In this document: piece by piece, positions 1 to 6,648 of the stretch
Layout: every line of letters starts with the position of its first letter
Numbering within the stretch: position 1 is the first letter of the stretch
Source: Methanocella_A sp964548585
GTDB taxonomy: Archaea; Halobacteriota; Methanocellia; Methanocellales; Methanocellaceae
Assembly: GCA_964548585.1 (NCBI GenBank)
Contig: CAZJRS010000004.1
Location: 9,559 to 73,558 of the forward strand
DNA: 64,000 nucleotides
Reading direction: 5' to 3'
Position numbers and translations under genes: made by a program
The notes under the pieces: generated by a model
Databases searched by the model: none
What the model was told of the DNA's origin: nothing
What the model saw: only the letters and a program-made list of their open reading frames with translations

Positions 1-794
1 ATTTTAAGGCAGTCGAGAACGTAAATTTTTCCTCCGGAGTACATAAAATTATCCAGCTTGATGTCCCCATGGATGAAATGACTGTCGTGCATCTTTTTAA
101 GGATGGCCAGCACTTCGTCGATCTCCTTCTGGTCGAGCCTGACCTCTGAAAGTGGGGCTCCTTCTATGAACTCGGTCACAAGCATGTAGTCGTCTTCATT
201 CAGGCTATGAATCCCGATGGCTTCAGGCGCGTTTACACCTTCTTTTCTCAACCTGGCCAGGCAGTGGTGCTCAAAGCTTACCATATCTCTTGCATCTTCG
301 TATTCATCAAACCACAGTTCAGTTCCGCCGGCTAGAACTCCGATGTTACGTAACATCGTCATGTAGGTGTGTTTGATCGCGCTTTTATCGTTGACGATCT
401 TTGCCAGGTATTTTACCGGCTTACCCTTCTTCAAACCTTCTACGATACATGGTATGGAGAGCCAGTATGACCCGCCGGCAAGCCTGATACTGATCCTCGA
501 GACGCTGTACTGACAGCGGAAGATCTGCCGTATTTGCGCTTCTCTCAGCGGGTTCAGCTGGTCCTTCGACATTTTCTGAAGGTTGTGGATGAATAGGCGC
601 TCGGTTCTTGTATTGAATATACTGTCGAAGATGGTGGTCACTCCGAAACAAACCGCGATCAAAACTATCAGAATCGCCTCGACTAGCCTGTTCTTCAACA
701 ATATGTAGGCGATCCTTCTCAACAACCGGTCCGGCGACCGGCTGAATGCTTTCTGGGTATCACATTGAGCAGCGCACATCCGGGTCAATATCAT
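1..794 (-). CDS. Membrane-anchored protein kinase-like protein (partial, runs off the window)
   Basis: An open frame on the minus strand starts at ATG 794 (or ATG 779) and continues past base 1, so the C-terminus is missing. About 264 residues are visible. A hydrophobic segment (VEAILIVLIAVCFGV) near residues 38-53 suggests one membrane anchor. The following part has a weak kinase N-lobe, with VTEFIEGAPL as a possible hinge, and then the catalytic-loop motif HGDIKLDNF just before the window edge. That loop is typical of the RIO/ABC1/Kdo-kinase-like small kinases, which phosphorylate proteins, lipids or sugars. The substrate cannot be told from the sequence, and the metal-binding DFG-like position lies at or beyond the edge (VLDCLK is seen). 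The frame is open without interruption for all 264 codons and has good codon structure. Confidence 0.75.
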   Translation of the reverse strand, partial: MILTRMCAAQCDTQKAFSRSPDRLLRRIAYILLKNRLVEAILIVLIAVCFGVTTIFDSIFNTRTERLFIHNLQKMSKDQLNPLREAQIRQIFRCQYSVSRISIRLAGGSYWLSIPCIVEGLKKGKPVKYLAKIVNDKSAIKHTYMTMLRNIGVLAGGTELWFDEYEDARDMVSFEHHCLARLRKEGVNAPEAIGIHSLNEDDYMLVTEFIEGAPLSEVRLDQKEIDEVLAILKKMHDSHFIHGDIKLDNFMYSGGKIYVLDCLK

Positions 795-1397
795 TTGAGC
801 TTATGTCCGGTTAAATTATGCCAAATTTAAATTAAGAAACGGGAATACTGCAGACCAATAAGTCTGGCATGCCAGGCGATTCTGCCATTTTGACAGAGTC
901 CTTGTACGCAGTAGCATACCCAATAGAGCATCACTAGTCATACTTATATATTAAACTTTTAATATTATATGATAAGTGTTATCTATATTGTTGTACATAG
1001 AAGCTATTCCAATGTGGGTGTGATCGTTCGTGTATACTTCGTTTATCGGGCTATGAAATGAAATGGAACGGGAAGAACGAGTAATGGACGCAGTGGACAG
1101 TAACGAGAGGGTAGTCGAGGCGTATACGATAATGCAGCTCTTTGACGTATTTGTTAAAATCCAGGCATAGAGCATCAAAAAGCTGGAAACCACGAGCCAG
1201 GATATACTTGGCCTGAATGGTGTTCAAAAATCCTATAACTTTTTAACCGTGCAGCAGAAAAAGGGCTGATGATCTGTGGGTAAGGGGGGGGGGGGGTCTT
1301 CGTCACGGCAATGTTATAGGCCGCTCCCCAGTTGGTCACAGCGCAGCGTTCGTATTGTTGAGTCGCTTAATGGCGTGAGCATGATTTATTGTACGTG
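795..1397. other. Gene-poor spacer with AT-rich promoter-like tract and a 13-G run
   Basis: About 600 bases between the kinase-like gene and the dehydratase gene. TATA-like stretches lie at 940-970 (cttatatattaaac, atattatatg). A short amber-interrupted reading frame (1063-1269) is described separately. A run of 13 consecutive G lies at 1284-1296. No RNA gene or convincing longer coding region was seen on either strand. Confidence 0.5.
1063..1170 (+). CDS. Possible small protein, 35 residues, unknown; frame continues past its TAG
   Basis: ATG at 1063 is preceded in frame by a stop at 1054. The product has 35 residues, is acidic-amphipathic (VVEAYTIMQLFDVFVKI) and ends at TAG 1168-1170. The same frame then stays open for another 32 codons to TGA 1267-1269 with protein-like composition (SIKKLETTSQDILGL). 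It may therefore be a remnant of a longer gene broken by an amber codon. TATA-like sequence lies about 95 bases upstream. No family is recognised and expression is uncertain. Confidence 0.25.
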   Translation: MEREERVMDAVDSNERVVEAYTIMQLFDVFVKIQA

Positions 1398-3116
1398 TTA
1401 TCTAAACTTCATGTATCCTCCATCCATGGCTGAAGCGGCCAGCGATGTATACAGTCCGAGTATACCCGTAAACTTCGGATCAGGGCGTTTCCACGCTTTG
1501 AACCTCTGCTTGATCACCTCCGCAGCTTCGTCGGGCGTGACCTCTTTTCCTTTGACACCTACGATGTCCAGGATTCTGTGGGGGATGTCGATCTTGATCA
1601 AGTCCCCGTTTTCTACGATGGCCAACGGCCCTCCGTCCATCGCCTCCGGTGATATGTAACCCACACAGGGTCCCCGGGAAGCTCCTGAAAATCTTCCGTC
1701 GGTGATCAGCGCTGTCGTGGTGCAGAGTTCCCTGCTGGAAGCCAGCGCTTCAGTGGGGTAGAACATCTCGGGCATACCGCAGCCCCGGGGACCGACATAG
1801 CGAATCACAATTACCGATCCTTTTTCAATGTCCCCTGCAAGGATAGCATCCCTGGCCGCCAGCTCTCTCTCAAATACGATCGCAGGGCCGGTATGGCAGA
1901 ACATTTCCCTGGGCACTGCCGCATATTTGATCACAGCATGGTTTGGGGCGACGTTGCCTTGCAGGATGGCCAGCGAGCCCTCCCCTCTGGGTTTGGATGC
2001 CGGGTATATCACGTCAGAAGCCTCGATCTTGTAGCTTTCCAGATGCCTGCGGACATGCTCAAAGAAATGCTGGCGCTCCATATCTTTCAGGTTTTCTCCC
2101 AGCGTTTTGCCGGTCACAGTCAAAGCATCCAGGTGCAGGTGCTCTTTGATCTCTCTAATAATTCCCTGTACACCGCCCGAATACCAGAATAATATGGCCG
2201 GGTGGCAGCCACTGGGCCGAACATTGAGGAGCATTGGTATCGTGCGGTTCAGCTCGTCCCAGAGCCGGGGGCGTAGAGTTATGCCGACCTCCCGCGATAT
2301 GGCGGGTAAATGCAACAGCGCGTTCGTCGAGCCTCCTATGGCTGCATGTACCATGATGGCATTCTCGAACGAATCCTTAGTCAGGATATCTTTTACCTTC
2401 AGTCCGTCGTCCAGCATCTCTATGATCCTTGCCCCTGCTTCTTCTGCTTTATGCCGGATGCCCGCGGCAAACGCTGGCATAGAGGCCGCACCGGGCAGGG
2501 TCAGCCCCAATGCTTCTGACAGGGACTGCATGGTATTGGCAGTGCCCATGAATGAGCAGCAGCCTTCCGTGGGGCATGCGTTTCGCTGGAGGAACCGGAA
2601 CTCCTCGTGAGGAATCTCGCCCCGTTTGAGCTGCGAGTATATCGTACCAACCTGCTCCAGCGTGAACATTCCGGGTCCTTCCATCATGGTGCCCCCCGGG
2701 ACGTGGATGGCCGGGGCATCGTTTAACCGGGCGGCTGCCATGAGCTGCCCGGGTACACCCTTGTCGCAGCTGGACAGCAGCACGATCGCATCAACCGGCT
2801 GGGCATTCCAGTGTACTTCGATCATCCCACAGATGAGCTCCCGGGAGAGCAGCGAGTAGTTCATGCCTTCCGTGCCCTGCGCTATACCATCGCACATATC
2901 CGTGACGTGGTGATGAGCCGGCTTTCCCCCGCTGGCGTAGACACCTCTGGCCACCATATCGGATAACTCCTTCAAATGGTAGCTGCCGGGGAGCGCATCT
3001 CCCCAGACGTCCTCAACAAGAACCTGGGGCTTCTCCAGATCGACTACCCCCCAGTCCATTGATAGTTTAAGCGGATCGATTTCCGGGCCGAGGCTTCTCA
3101 AATCCTGACTTCTCAT
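1398..3116 (-). CDS. IlvD/Edd-family dehydratase (dihydroxy-acid or sugar-acid dehydratase)
   Basis: The 572-residue product has the usual length and layout of the IlvD/Edd family, iron-sulfur dehydratases that turn a dihydroxy acid into a 2-keto acid. The motif SSCDKGVPG (residues 115-123) supplies one cluster cysteine, and CCSFMGTANTM (186-196) supplies another. GGTMMEGPG (141-149) and DGRFSGASRG near the C-terminus are also typical. The first cluster cysteine of the family, normally in a CNxH-type motif near residue 45, is absent: the sequence reads LPGSYHLKEL. A cysteine occurs instead at residue 75 (TDMCDGIAQG). This divergence makes a paralogue acting on another acid as likely as the branched-chain amino-acid enzyme. 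The gene stands alone, with TATA-like sequence (tacataaatac on the coding strand) about 30 bases upstream of the start. Confidence 0.85.
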   Translation of the reverse strand: MRSQDLRSLGPEIDPLKLSMDWGVVDLEKPQVLVEDVWGDALPGSYHLKELSDMVARGVYASGGKPAHHHVTDMCDGIAQGTEGMNYSLLSRELICGMIEVHWNAQPVDAIVLLSSCDKGVPGQLMAAARLNDAPAIHVPGGTMMEGPGMFTLEQVGTIYSQLKRGEIPHEEFRFLQRNACPTEGCCSFMGTANTMQSLSEALGLTLPGAASMPAFAAGIRHKAEEAGARIIEMLDDGLKVKDILTKDSFENAIMVHAAIGGSTNALLHLPAISREVGITLRPRLWDELNRTIPMLLNVRPSGCHPAILFWYSGGVQGIIREIKEHLHLDALTVTGKTLGENLKDMERQHFFEHVRRHLESYKIEASDVIYPASKPRGEGSLAILQGNVAPNHAVIKYAAVPREMFCHTGPAIVFERELAARDAILAGDIEKGSVIVIRYVGPRGCGMPEMFYPTEALASSRELCTTTALITDGRFSGASRGPCVGYISPEAMDGGPLAIVENGDLIKIDIPHRILDIVGVKGKEVTPDEAAEVIKQRFKAWKRPDPKFTGILGLYTSLAASAMDGGYMKFR

Positions 3117-3295
3117 AAATATAATATTTTTATTATGTATTTATGTAGGTGGCGCGTGAATGTCCAATAAAATAATTTCATTTTTATGCCACATCATTTC
3201 CAGAAATTTGCAATAAGAGGAAAATGTATAAGTACCACATCCTTAGATATTCCTAATGCTGATTCATTCAGCCCATCTACTGTCGAGGCTTGACC

Positions 3296-3448
3296 ATGTT
3301 AACGACCGAAGATATACACAAGCTTGTCAGGCTTAAAGAAAAAGATAAAGAAGCCTTCTACCGGCTGCTCGCCGATATGCGGCGAGCGTATCCGCTGGAC
3401 ACGCTCCTGAACTACAAAAAATTCAAGGAATACGCGCCCAACGTCTGA
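3296..3448 (+). CDS. Small hypothetical protein, 50 residues
   Basis: ATG 3296 to TGA 3446-3448. The product is charged and helical-looking (TTEDIHKLVRLKEKDKEAF, then YPLDTLLNYKKFKEYAP). It has no cysteine and no membrane segment. A good archaeal TATA-like box (tgtataagt, about 3225-3233) lies upstream. The stop codon sits in the loop of a perfect 7-bp hairpin (3434-3457), the first part of repeat copy A. I do not recognise a family. The codon pattern and the upstream promoter make it a plausible real gene. Confidence 0.5.
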   Translation: MLTTEDIHKLVRLKEKDKEAFYRLLADMRRAYPLDTLLNYKKFKEYAPNV

Positions 3449-3560
3449 AGTGGGCGCTCCTCTATTTTTGGACCAAAGGGCCTTCGGCCTGGGTTTTAAG
3501 GCCTTCGGCCTAACTGTCATCTCAAACATAAATAATGGATCGACCCAGCCTAAGAAACGA
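3434..3560 (+). repeat. Structured repeat, copy A (double GGCCTTCGGCC hairpin element)
   Basis: The element begins with a hairpin GCGCCCA...TGGGCGC (3434-3440 with 3451-3457) that contains the stop codon of the 50-residue gene. Two GGCCTTCGGCC inverted repeats and a degenerate tail (ggatcgacccagcctaag) follow. It is the most diverged of four copies; see copies B, C and D. Confidence 0.75.
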
Positions 3561-3603
3561 ACTTTTAACTTATTTTCGAAGAAATCTAATCAGAGCCCAA
3601 AAC

Positions 3604-3611
3604 ATTTATAG
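3604..3611 (+). promoter_or_regulatory. TATA-like box of purE
   Basis: The sequence atttatag lies about 35 bases before the purE ATG, so transcription would start a few bases upstream of the gene. This is the archaeal pattern of a very short leader. Confidence 0.45.
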
Positions 3612-3641
3612 CGACATTAGCCCATTCATAGACTGATACCT

Positions 3642-4025
3642 ATGGTGGATGTAGCTGTCATTCTCGGCTCCGTATCCGATCGCCCAATCGCTGACAAGGC
3701 AATCGACGTGCTCGCCAATAACCATATCTCGTACGACCTGCAGGTGCTCTCAGCCCATCGAAACCCCGACGAGCTGGACGCGTATGTCAAGGGTAGCGAT
3801 GCAAAAGTCTTCATCACCATCGCCGGCCTGGCCGCAGCACTGCCCGGCGTCGTGGCAGCGAGGACGAAAAAGCCGGTCATCGGCGTGCCCGTATCCTCCA
3901 AGCTCGGCGGTCTGGACGCGCTCCTGTCCATCGTACAGATGCCCAAAGGCGTGCCCGTCGCATGCGTGGGCATCGACAACGGCGATAATGCCGCACATCT
4001 GGCCATTCGCATCTTACAGAGGTAA
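3642..4025 (+). CDS. purE: PurE: phosphoribosylaminoimidazole carboxylase catalytic subunit / N5-CAIR mutase
   Basis: The 127-residue product is a compact PurE. It acts in de novo purine synthesis, forming 4-carboxy-5-aminoimidazole ribonucleotide. The N-terminal phosphate loop LGSVSDRP (residues 9-16), the SAHRNPDEL motif (about 38-46) and IAGLAAALPGVVAA (about 62-75) are the family's substrate loops. LGGLDALLSIVQMPKGVPVA completes the active site. It is shorter than typical bacterial PurE (about 160), as seen for some archaeal forms. Whether it works with PurK (mutase) or directly on AIR cannot be settled here, because no purK is in the window. A small membrane protein gene follows 5 bases downstream and is probably co-transcribed. 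Confidence 0.93.
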   Translation: MVDVAVILGSVSDRPIADKAIDVLANNHISYDLQVLSAHRNPDELDAYVKGSDAKVFITIAGLAAALPGVVAARTKKPVIGVPVSSKLGGLDALLSIVQMPKGVPVACVGIDNGDNAAHLAIRILQR

Positions 4026-4030
4026 TTTTC

Positions 4031-4249
4031 ATGAAAATCACTCAGCTAAATATCTGGTACGTCAAAGCCATCTACCTGGGCTTGGCCGGACTGCTCGCCA
4101 TCGGCGCTATCATATCGGCAATCTACGAAATGCAATACCTGGCCCTTCTCTTCGTCGTGACGGCCGCACTCGTCATCGTCATCGGTTCCTTCATCTTCGC
4201 GCGTATGTTCAAACAACTCAAAGTGAAGAAAGTCAGAGACCTAAAATAG
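4031..4249 (+). CDS. Small two-helix membrane protein, unknown function
   Basis: The 72-residue product has two hydrophobic segments (about residues 11-31 and 36-57) joined by a short acidic turn, and a basic tail (KQLKVKKVRDLK). This predicts a hairpin in the membrane with the ends in the cytoplasm. The start is 5 bases after the purE stop, so the two genes form one transcription unit. The TAG stop merges with the start of repeat copy B (TAGGGCCC). I do not recognise a named family. Confidence 0.7.
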   Translation: MKITQLNIWYVKAIYLGLAGLLAIGAIISAIYEMQYLALLFVVTAALVIVIGSFIFARMFKQLKVKKVRDLK

Positions 4250-4392
4250 GGCCCCCTGTGGGGGGTTAGGGCCTTCGGCCTATGTGTTTTTGGGCCTTCG
4301 GCCTGATTGTTATAACCAGGGTCTAAAAAAGGATCGACATGGCCTAAGGGATGATCGGGCACGAGCCAGGTTGTGCTGGTATATGAATCTAC
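4249..4392 (+). repeat. Structured repeat, copy B
   Basis: It starts on the last base of the preceding stop codon with a G/C hairpin (GGGCCCCC...GGGGGG). Next come two AGGGCCTTCGGCCT-type hairpins about 20 bases apart, the conserved block AAAAAAGGATCGAC, GGCCTAAGGGATGATC, and a GGC-acga-GCC hairpin followed by GGTTGT. ATAACC after the second hairpin can pair with the final GGTTGT, closing a long-range stem. Confidence 0.85.
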
Positions 4393-4535
4393 ACCAGACA
4401 ACCTTTTTTATTGAACAATCCGGTCAATTGGTAAAATCGTGCGACAGATGTTGCTAATCATACGTTAATTATTTTTGCTCTTCTCGGGTTACACACAGCT
4501 AATAAAATTAATCCTGTGAGCCTCATCCATCGATA

Positions 4536-4554
4536 AAATTATATAGTTTATATA
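4536..4554 (+). promoter_or_regulatory. AT-rich TATA region of the 4565 gene
   Basis: The stretch aaattatatagtttatata ends 10 bases before the ATG. With the usual spacing its first part would place the transcript start on or next to the start codon, so a leaderless mRNA is expected. Confidence 0.45.
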
Positions 4555-4564
4555 GTATTTTACT

Positions 4565-4867
4565 ATGGCCTCAGGCGTGCAAAAATCTGCCGCCAAAAAG
4601 GCTTTAAACTACGACCTATACAGCACGAGGGACGGTGGTTCTCACTTGTACATCCCACTCGCAGTACATAAAAACGAACTTGTTGTCATCGACGGCATGG
4701 AATCGTTCTCACACTACTTCTGTCTGGCAAAGAAACAGAAGATGACACCTCTGGTTACCGCAACCGGTCGGCTAAAGCTTGACGATGATCTGGAATCGGA
4801 GGGTAGAGTGCTCTTTGACGAATGTACGGAATCTGGCGTATCCGGCGACGAGGACGATGAACTATAG
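4565..4867 (+). CDS. Hypothetical soluble protein, 100 residues
   Basis: The product begins with a basic stretch (VQKSAAKKALNYDLYSTR), continues with a beta-rich core (SHLYIPLAVHKNELVVIDGM) and ends in an acidic tail (SGDEDDEL). It has no membrane segment or recognisable catalytic motif. The gene appears to have its own AT-rich promoter, and its TAG stop runs directly into repeat copy C with the same junction (TAGGGCCC) as the 4031 gene. Its function is unknown to me. Confidence 0.65.
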   Translation: MASGVQKSAAKKALNYDLYSTRDGGSHLYIPLAVHKNELVVIDGMESFSHYFCLAKKQKMTPLVTATGRLKLDDDLESEGRVLFDECTESGVSGDEDDEL

Positions 4868-5007
4868 GGCCCTTTGGGGCCCAGAGGGCCTTCGGCCTTG
4901 GTGTTTTTGGCCTTCGGCCTGATAGTTACAACCAGAGCCTAAAAAAGGATCGACCAGGCCTAATGGATGATCGGGCGCAAGCCCGGTTGTGATTTTTAGA
5001 ATCTGAT
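4865..5007 (+). repeat. Structured repeat, copy C
   Basis: It begins at the stop codon TAG of the preceding gene with the hairpin GGGCCC-tttg-GGGCCC. The two GGCCTTCGGCC hairpins, the AAAAAAGGATCGAC block and GGCCTAATGGATGATC follow. It ends with GGGC-GCAA-GCCC, a stem closed by a GNRA-type tetraloop, followed by GGTTGT. ACAACC, located just after the second hairpin, can pair with that GGTTGT. Confidence 0.85.
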
Positions 5008-5195
5008 TCCGGCCACCTAGTTTTGAACTTGAGTGCGTTTATAGTATAACATATCATTCTGAAGATCGACAACCGCTATGGTATCACGATTCCGTATGAC
5101 CCACCGATGCTGTGCGATTCCATTGATATAAATTGTACTTTTACCCGGATGAAGCTGCTATTTTCCATAAGCTACTCTGATCTTAAAACGGGTTG
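5008..5195. other. Spacer between two inverted repeat copies
   Basis: These 188 bases lie between copy C and the inverted copy D. An open frame without a good start (IDNRYGITIPYDPPM and onward) crosses the region and runs into copy D. It could be a gene fragment, but nothing identifies it. No RNA gene was seen. Confidence 0.35.
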
Positions 5196-5357
5196 TGAGA
5201 GTCTATTCATGTGTTCCCAACCCGGCTTGCGCCAGATCATCCCTTAGGCCAGGCCGATCCTATCCTAGGAAAGTTCAAACAATCAGGCCGAAGGCCCAAA
5301 ACATCAAGGCCGAAGGCCTTCTCTACCCGGAGGGCAACCGCCCGAAGGGGTAGCTTA
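5196..5357 (-). repeat. Structured repeat, copy D (inverted)
   Basis: Read on the minus strand it shows the same order as copies B and C. A hairpin-rich head (CTACCCC...GGGTAG) comes first, then two GGCCTTCGGCC inverted repeats, a GGATCGGCCTGGCC block, AAGGGATGATC and a GGC-GCAA-GCC hairpin. It lies in opposite orientation to A-C, between the spacer and the BtrH-like gene. Confidence 0.8.
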
Positions 5358-5389
5358 GATTTAACTTATCATACATCCAGAATACCTCT

Positions 5390-6412
5390 ATGAAAAATAT
5401 CCTGGAGGACTTCTCGCATGAGAAGGGCTTGCACTGCGATACTTCGGCACTGAGGGATATGTTCGCATTTGCAGGCTATGACTTTCCAGAGCCGTTCTTT
5501 TTCGGGATCGGAGAAGGGCTCGGCTTTTACTTCCGGGATGGTAAAGATGGCAAGCTTCCTGTAGTCGCAGGCCGCACCAGTATTCTGGAGATCGACCAGC
5601 GGGCATGTCGTGCGCTCGGGTGTGACCTGAAGATCACCACTTCGGCCAGCCCCGGCCGGGCGCAGGAGACCTTGAGGTCTTCTCTGGCAGAGGGACTGCC
5701 GGTGATGGTGCATGCCGACCGGTATTATCTTCGGTACTTGCGCAGCTCGTCGCATTTTGGCGGTTATTCACTGGTGGTAGCGGGGCTTGATGAGGACGCG
5801 GGGGTCTCATATGTCGCAGATCATTCCCGCGACAGTCTCATTGAGCTTCCGCTGACCGAACTGGCCGAAGCCCGGGCTTCGGCTCATCTGCCCTTTCCAC
5901 CCAGGCACCGGTGGTTCAAGTTCAATTTTCCTTCCGTGGTCGAGACCCCCCTCGATAACAAGCTCGTCATGGGCGCCATCGGCCGTAACTCTATGGAAAT
6001 GCTCAACTCTCCTATCCGGAACTACGGGGTCGGAGGCATCTACTATCTGGCCAACTGCCTGTATCGCTGGGATGAAAAATACAGTAAAAAAGAGCTTGAC
6101 GAAGCCTGTGCGATAGCACATAGTGCCATCACAACCCCCGGTATGGGAATAGGGTGCTATCGACAGCTCTACGGCGACTTTTTAGGATATGCGGCAGAAA
6201 CTCTCTGCCTCGATAACCTCCGGGCAGCTGCGGACGGCTACCACCAGGTCAGCAACATGTGGTCACAGGCCGGAAAGCTTCTATCCGAAGCCCGCTGCGG
6301 GTGCTCAGCGCTCACCGAAGCTGCCGACCTCGTGAAGATCATCGCTGCGCGAGAACACGAATTACAGGTTTCGCTGCTAACCTGTGCAAACCTGTGCTGT
6401 CGCCGCAGATAA
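5390..6412 (+). CDS. BtrH N-terminal-domain protein with DUF4872-like C-terminal part
   Basis: The 340-residue product matches, from memory, the butirosin-biosynthesis BtrH layout. The N-terminal motif HCDTSALRDMF (about residues 15-25) and PFFFGIGEGLGFYF (about 35-48) carry the Cys/His pair of this papain-like acyltransferase fold. A second conserved His lies in SSHFGGYSLVVAG (about 121-133). BtrH moves an acyl chain from a carrier protein to an amino group. No carrier protein or aminoglycoside gene is nearby, so the real substrate is unknown and a peptidase-like or amidotransferase role is possible. The last 15 residues (LLTCANLCCRRR) are encoded by repeat-like DNA with the direct repeat aacctgtgc, and look like an altered C-terminus. 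The gene stands alone between repeat copy D and an inverted repeat. Confidence 0.7.
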   Translation: MKNILEDFSHEKGLHCDTSALRDMFAFAGYDFPEPFFFGIGEGLGFYFRDGKDGKLPVVAGRTSILEIDQRACRALGCDLKITTSASPGRAQETLRSSLAEGLPVMVHADRYYLRYLRSSSHFGGYSLVVAGLDEDAGVSYVADHSRDSLIELPLTELAEARASAHLPFPPRHRWFKFNFPSVVETPLDNKLVMGAIGRNSMEMLNSPIRNYGVGGIYYLANCLYRWDEKYSKKELDEACAIAHSAITTPGMGIGCYRQLYGDFLGYAAETLCLDNLRAAADGYHQVSNMWSQAGKLLSEARCGCSALTEAADLVKIIAAREHELQVSLLTCANLCCRRR

Positions 6413-6440
6413 CACCACGGCGGACACAGCGACTTTTTTA

Positions 6441-6532
6441 CCACAACGGCACGGCGGCACAACGATTACTATCGAATCTATTGGTAGTTAAGCATTTTTA
6501 AAAAAAATCGTTGTGTCGTTGTGTCGTTGTGG
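6441..6532. repeat. Imperfect inverted repeat of ACAACG/CGTTGT units
   Basis: The left arm 6441-6467 (ccacaacggc...) and right arm 6506-6532 pair over 27 positions, the few differences being G/T-type changes. Internally each arm is a tandem of 8-9-base units (tcgttgtg). A further partial copy lies at 6541-6560. The loop (6468-6505) contains a run of seven to eight A. It may act as a terminator between the BtrH-like gene and the helicase gene. Confidence 0.65.
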
Positions 6533-6648
6533 TTAATGGTTAGTCGTTGTGTCGTTGTAGTTTGTTCAGTAAATCCGGCTTCTGGTCCGTGTTTTTCCCC
6601 GGAACCAGAAAGGCTAAATGTTATGCGGCCTTCATTTATCGCGCAAAG

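Noticed and set aside
951..1193. 80-residue minus-strand frame
   Set aside because: Ser/Thr/Ile-rich composition, no promoter, and it opposes a more protein-like plus-strand frame.
2107..2610. 167-residue plus-strand frame inside the dehydratase gene
   Set aside because: Antisense shadow of a strongly conserved enzyme with all family motifs on the other strand.
3299..3529. 76-residue minus-strand frame across repeat copy A
   Set aside because: It reads through the GGCCTTCGGCC repeats (RPKALKPRPKALW) and opposes the better-supported 50-residue plus-strand gene.
5053..5240. Open frame in the C-D spacer (IDNRYGITIPYDPPM...)
   Set aside because: No acceptable start codon at its beginning, it runs into repeat DNA, and no family is recognised.
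3434..5357. CRISPR array
   Set aside because: The repeats are few, unevenly spaced, differ in orientation and include long conserved tails. No spacer-repeat regularity and no cas genes are present.
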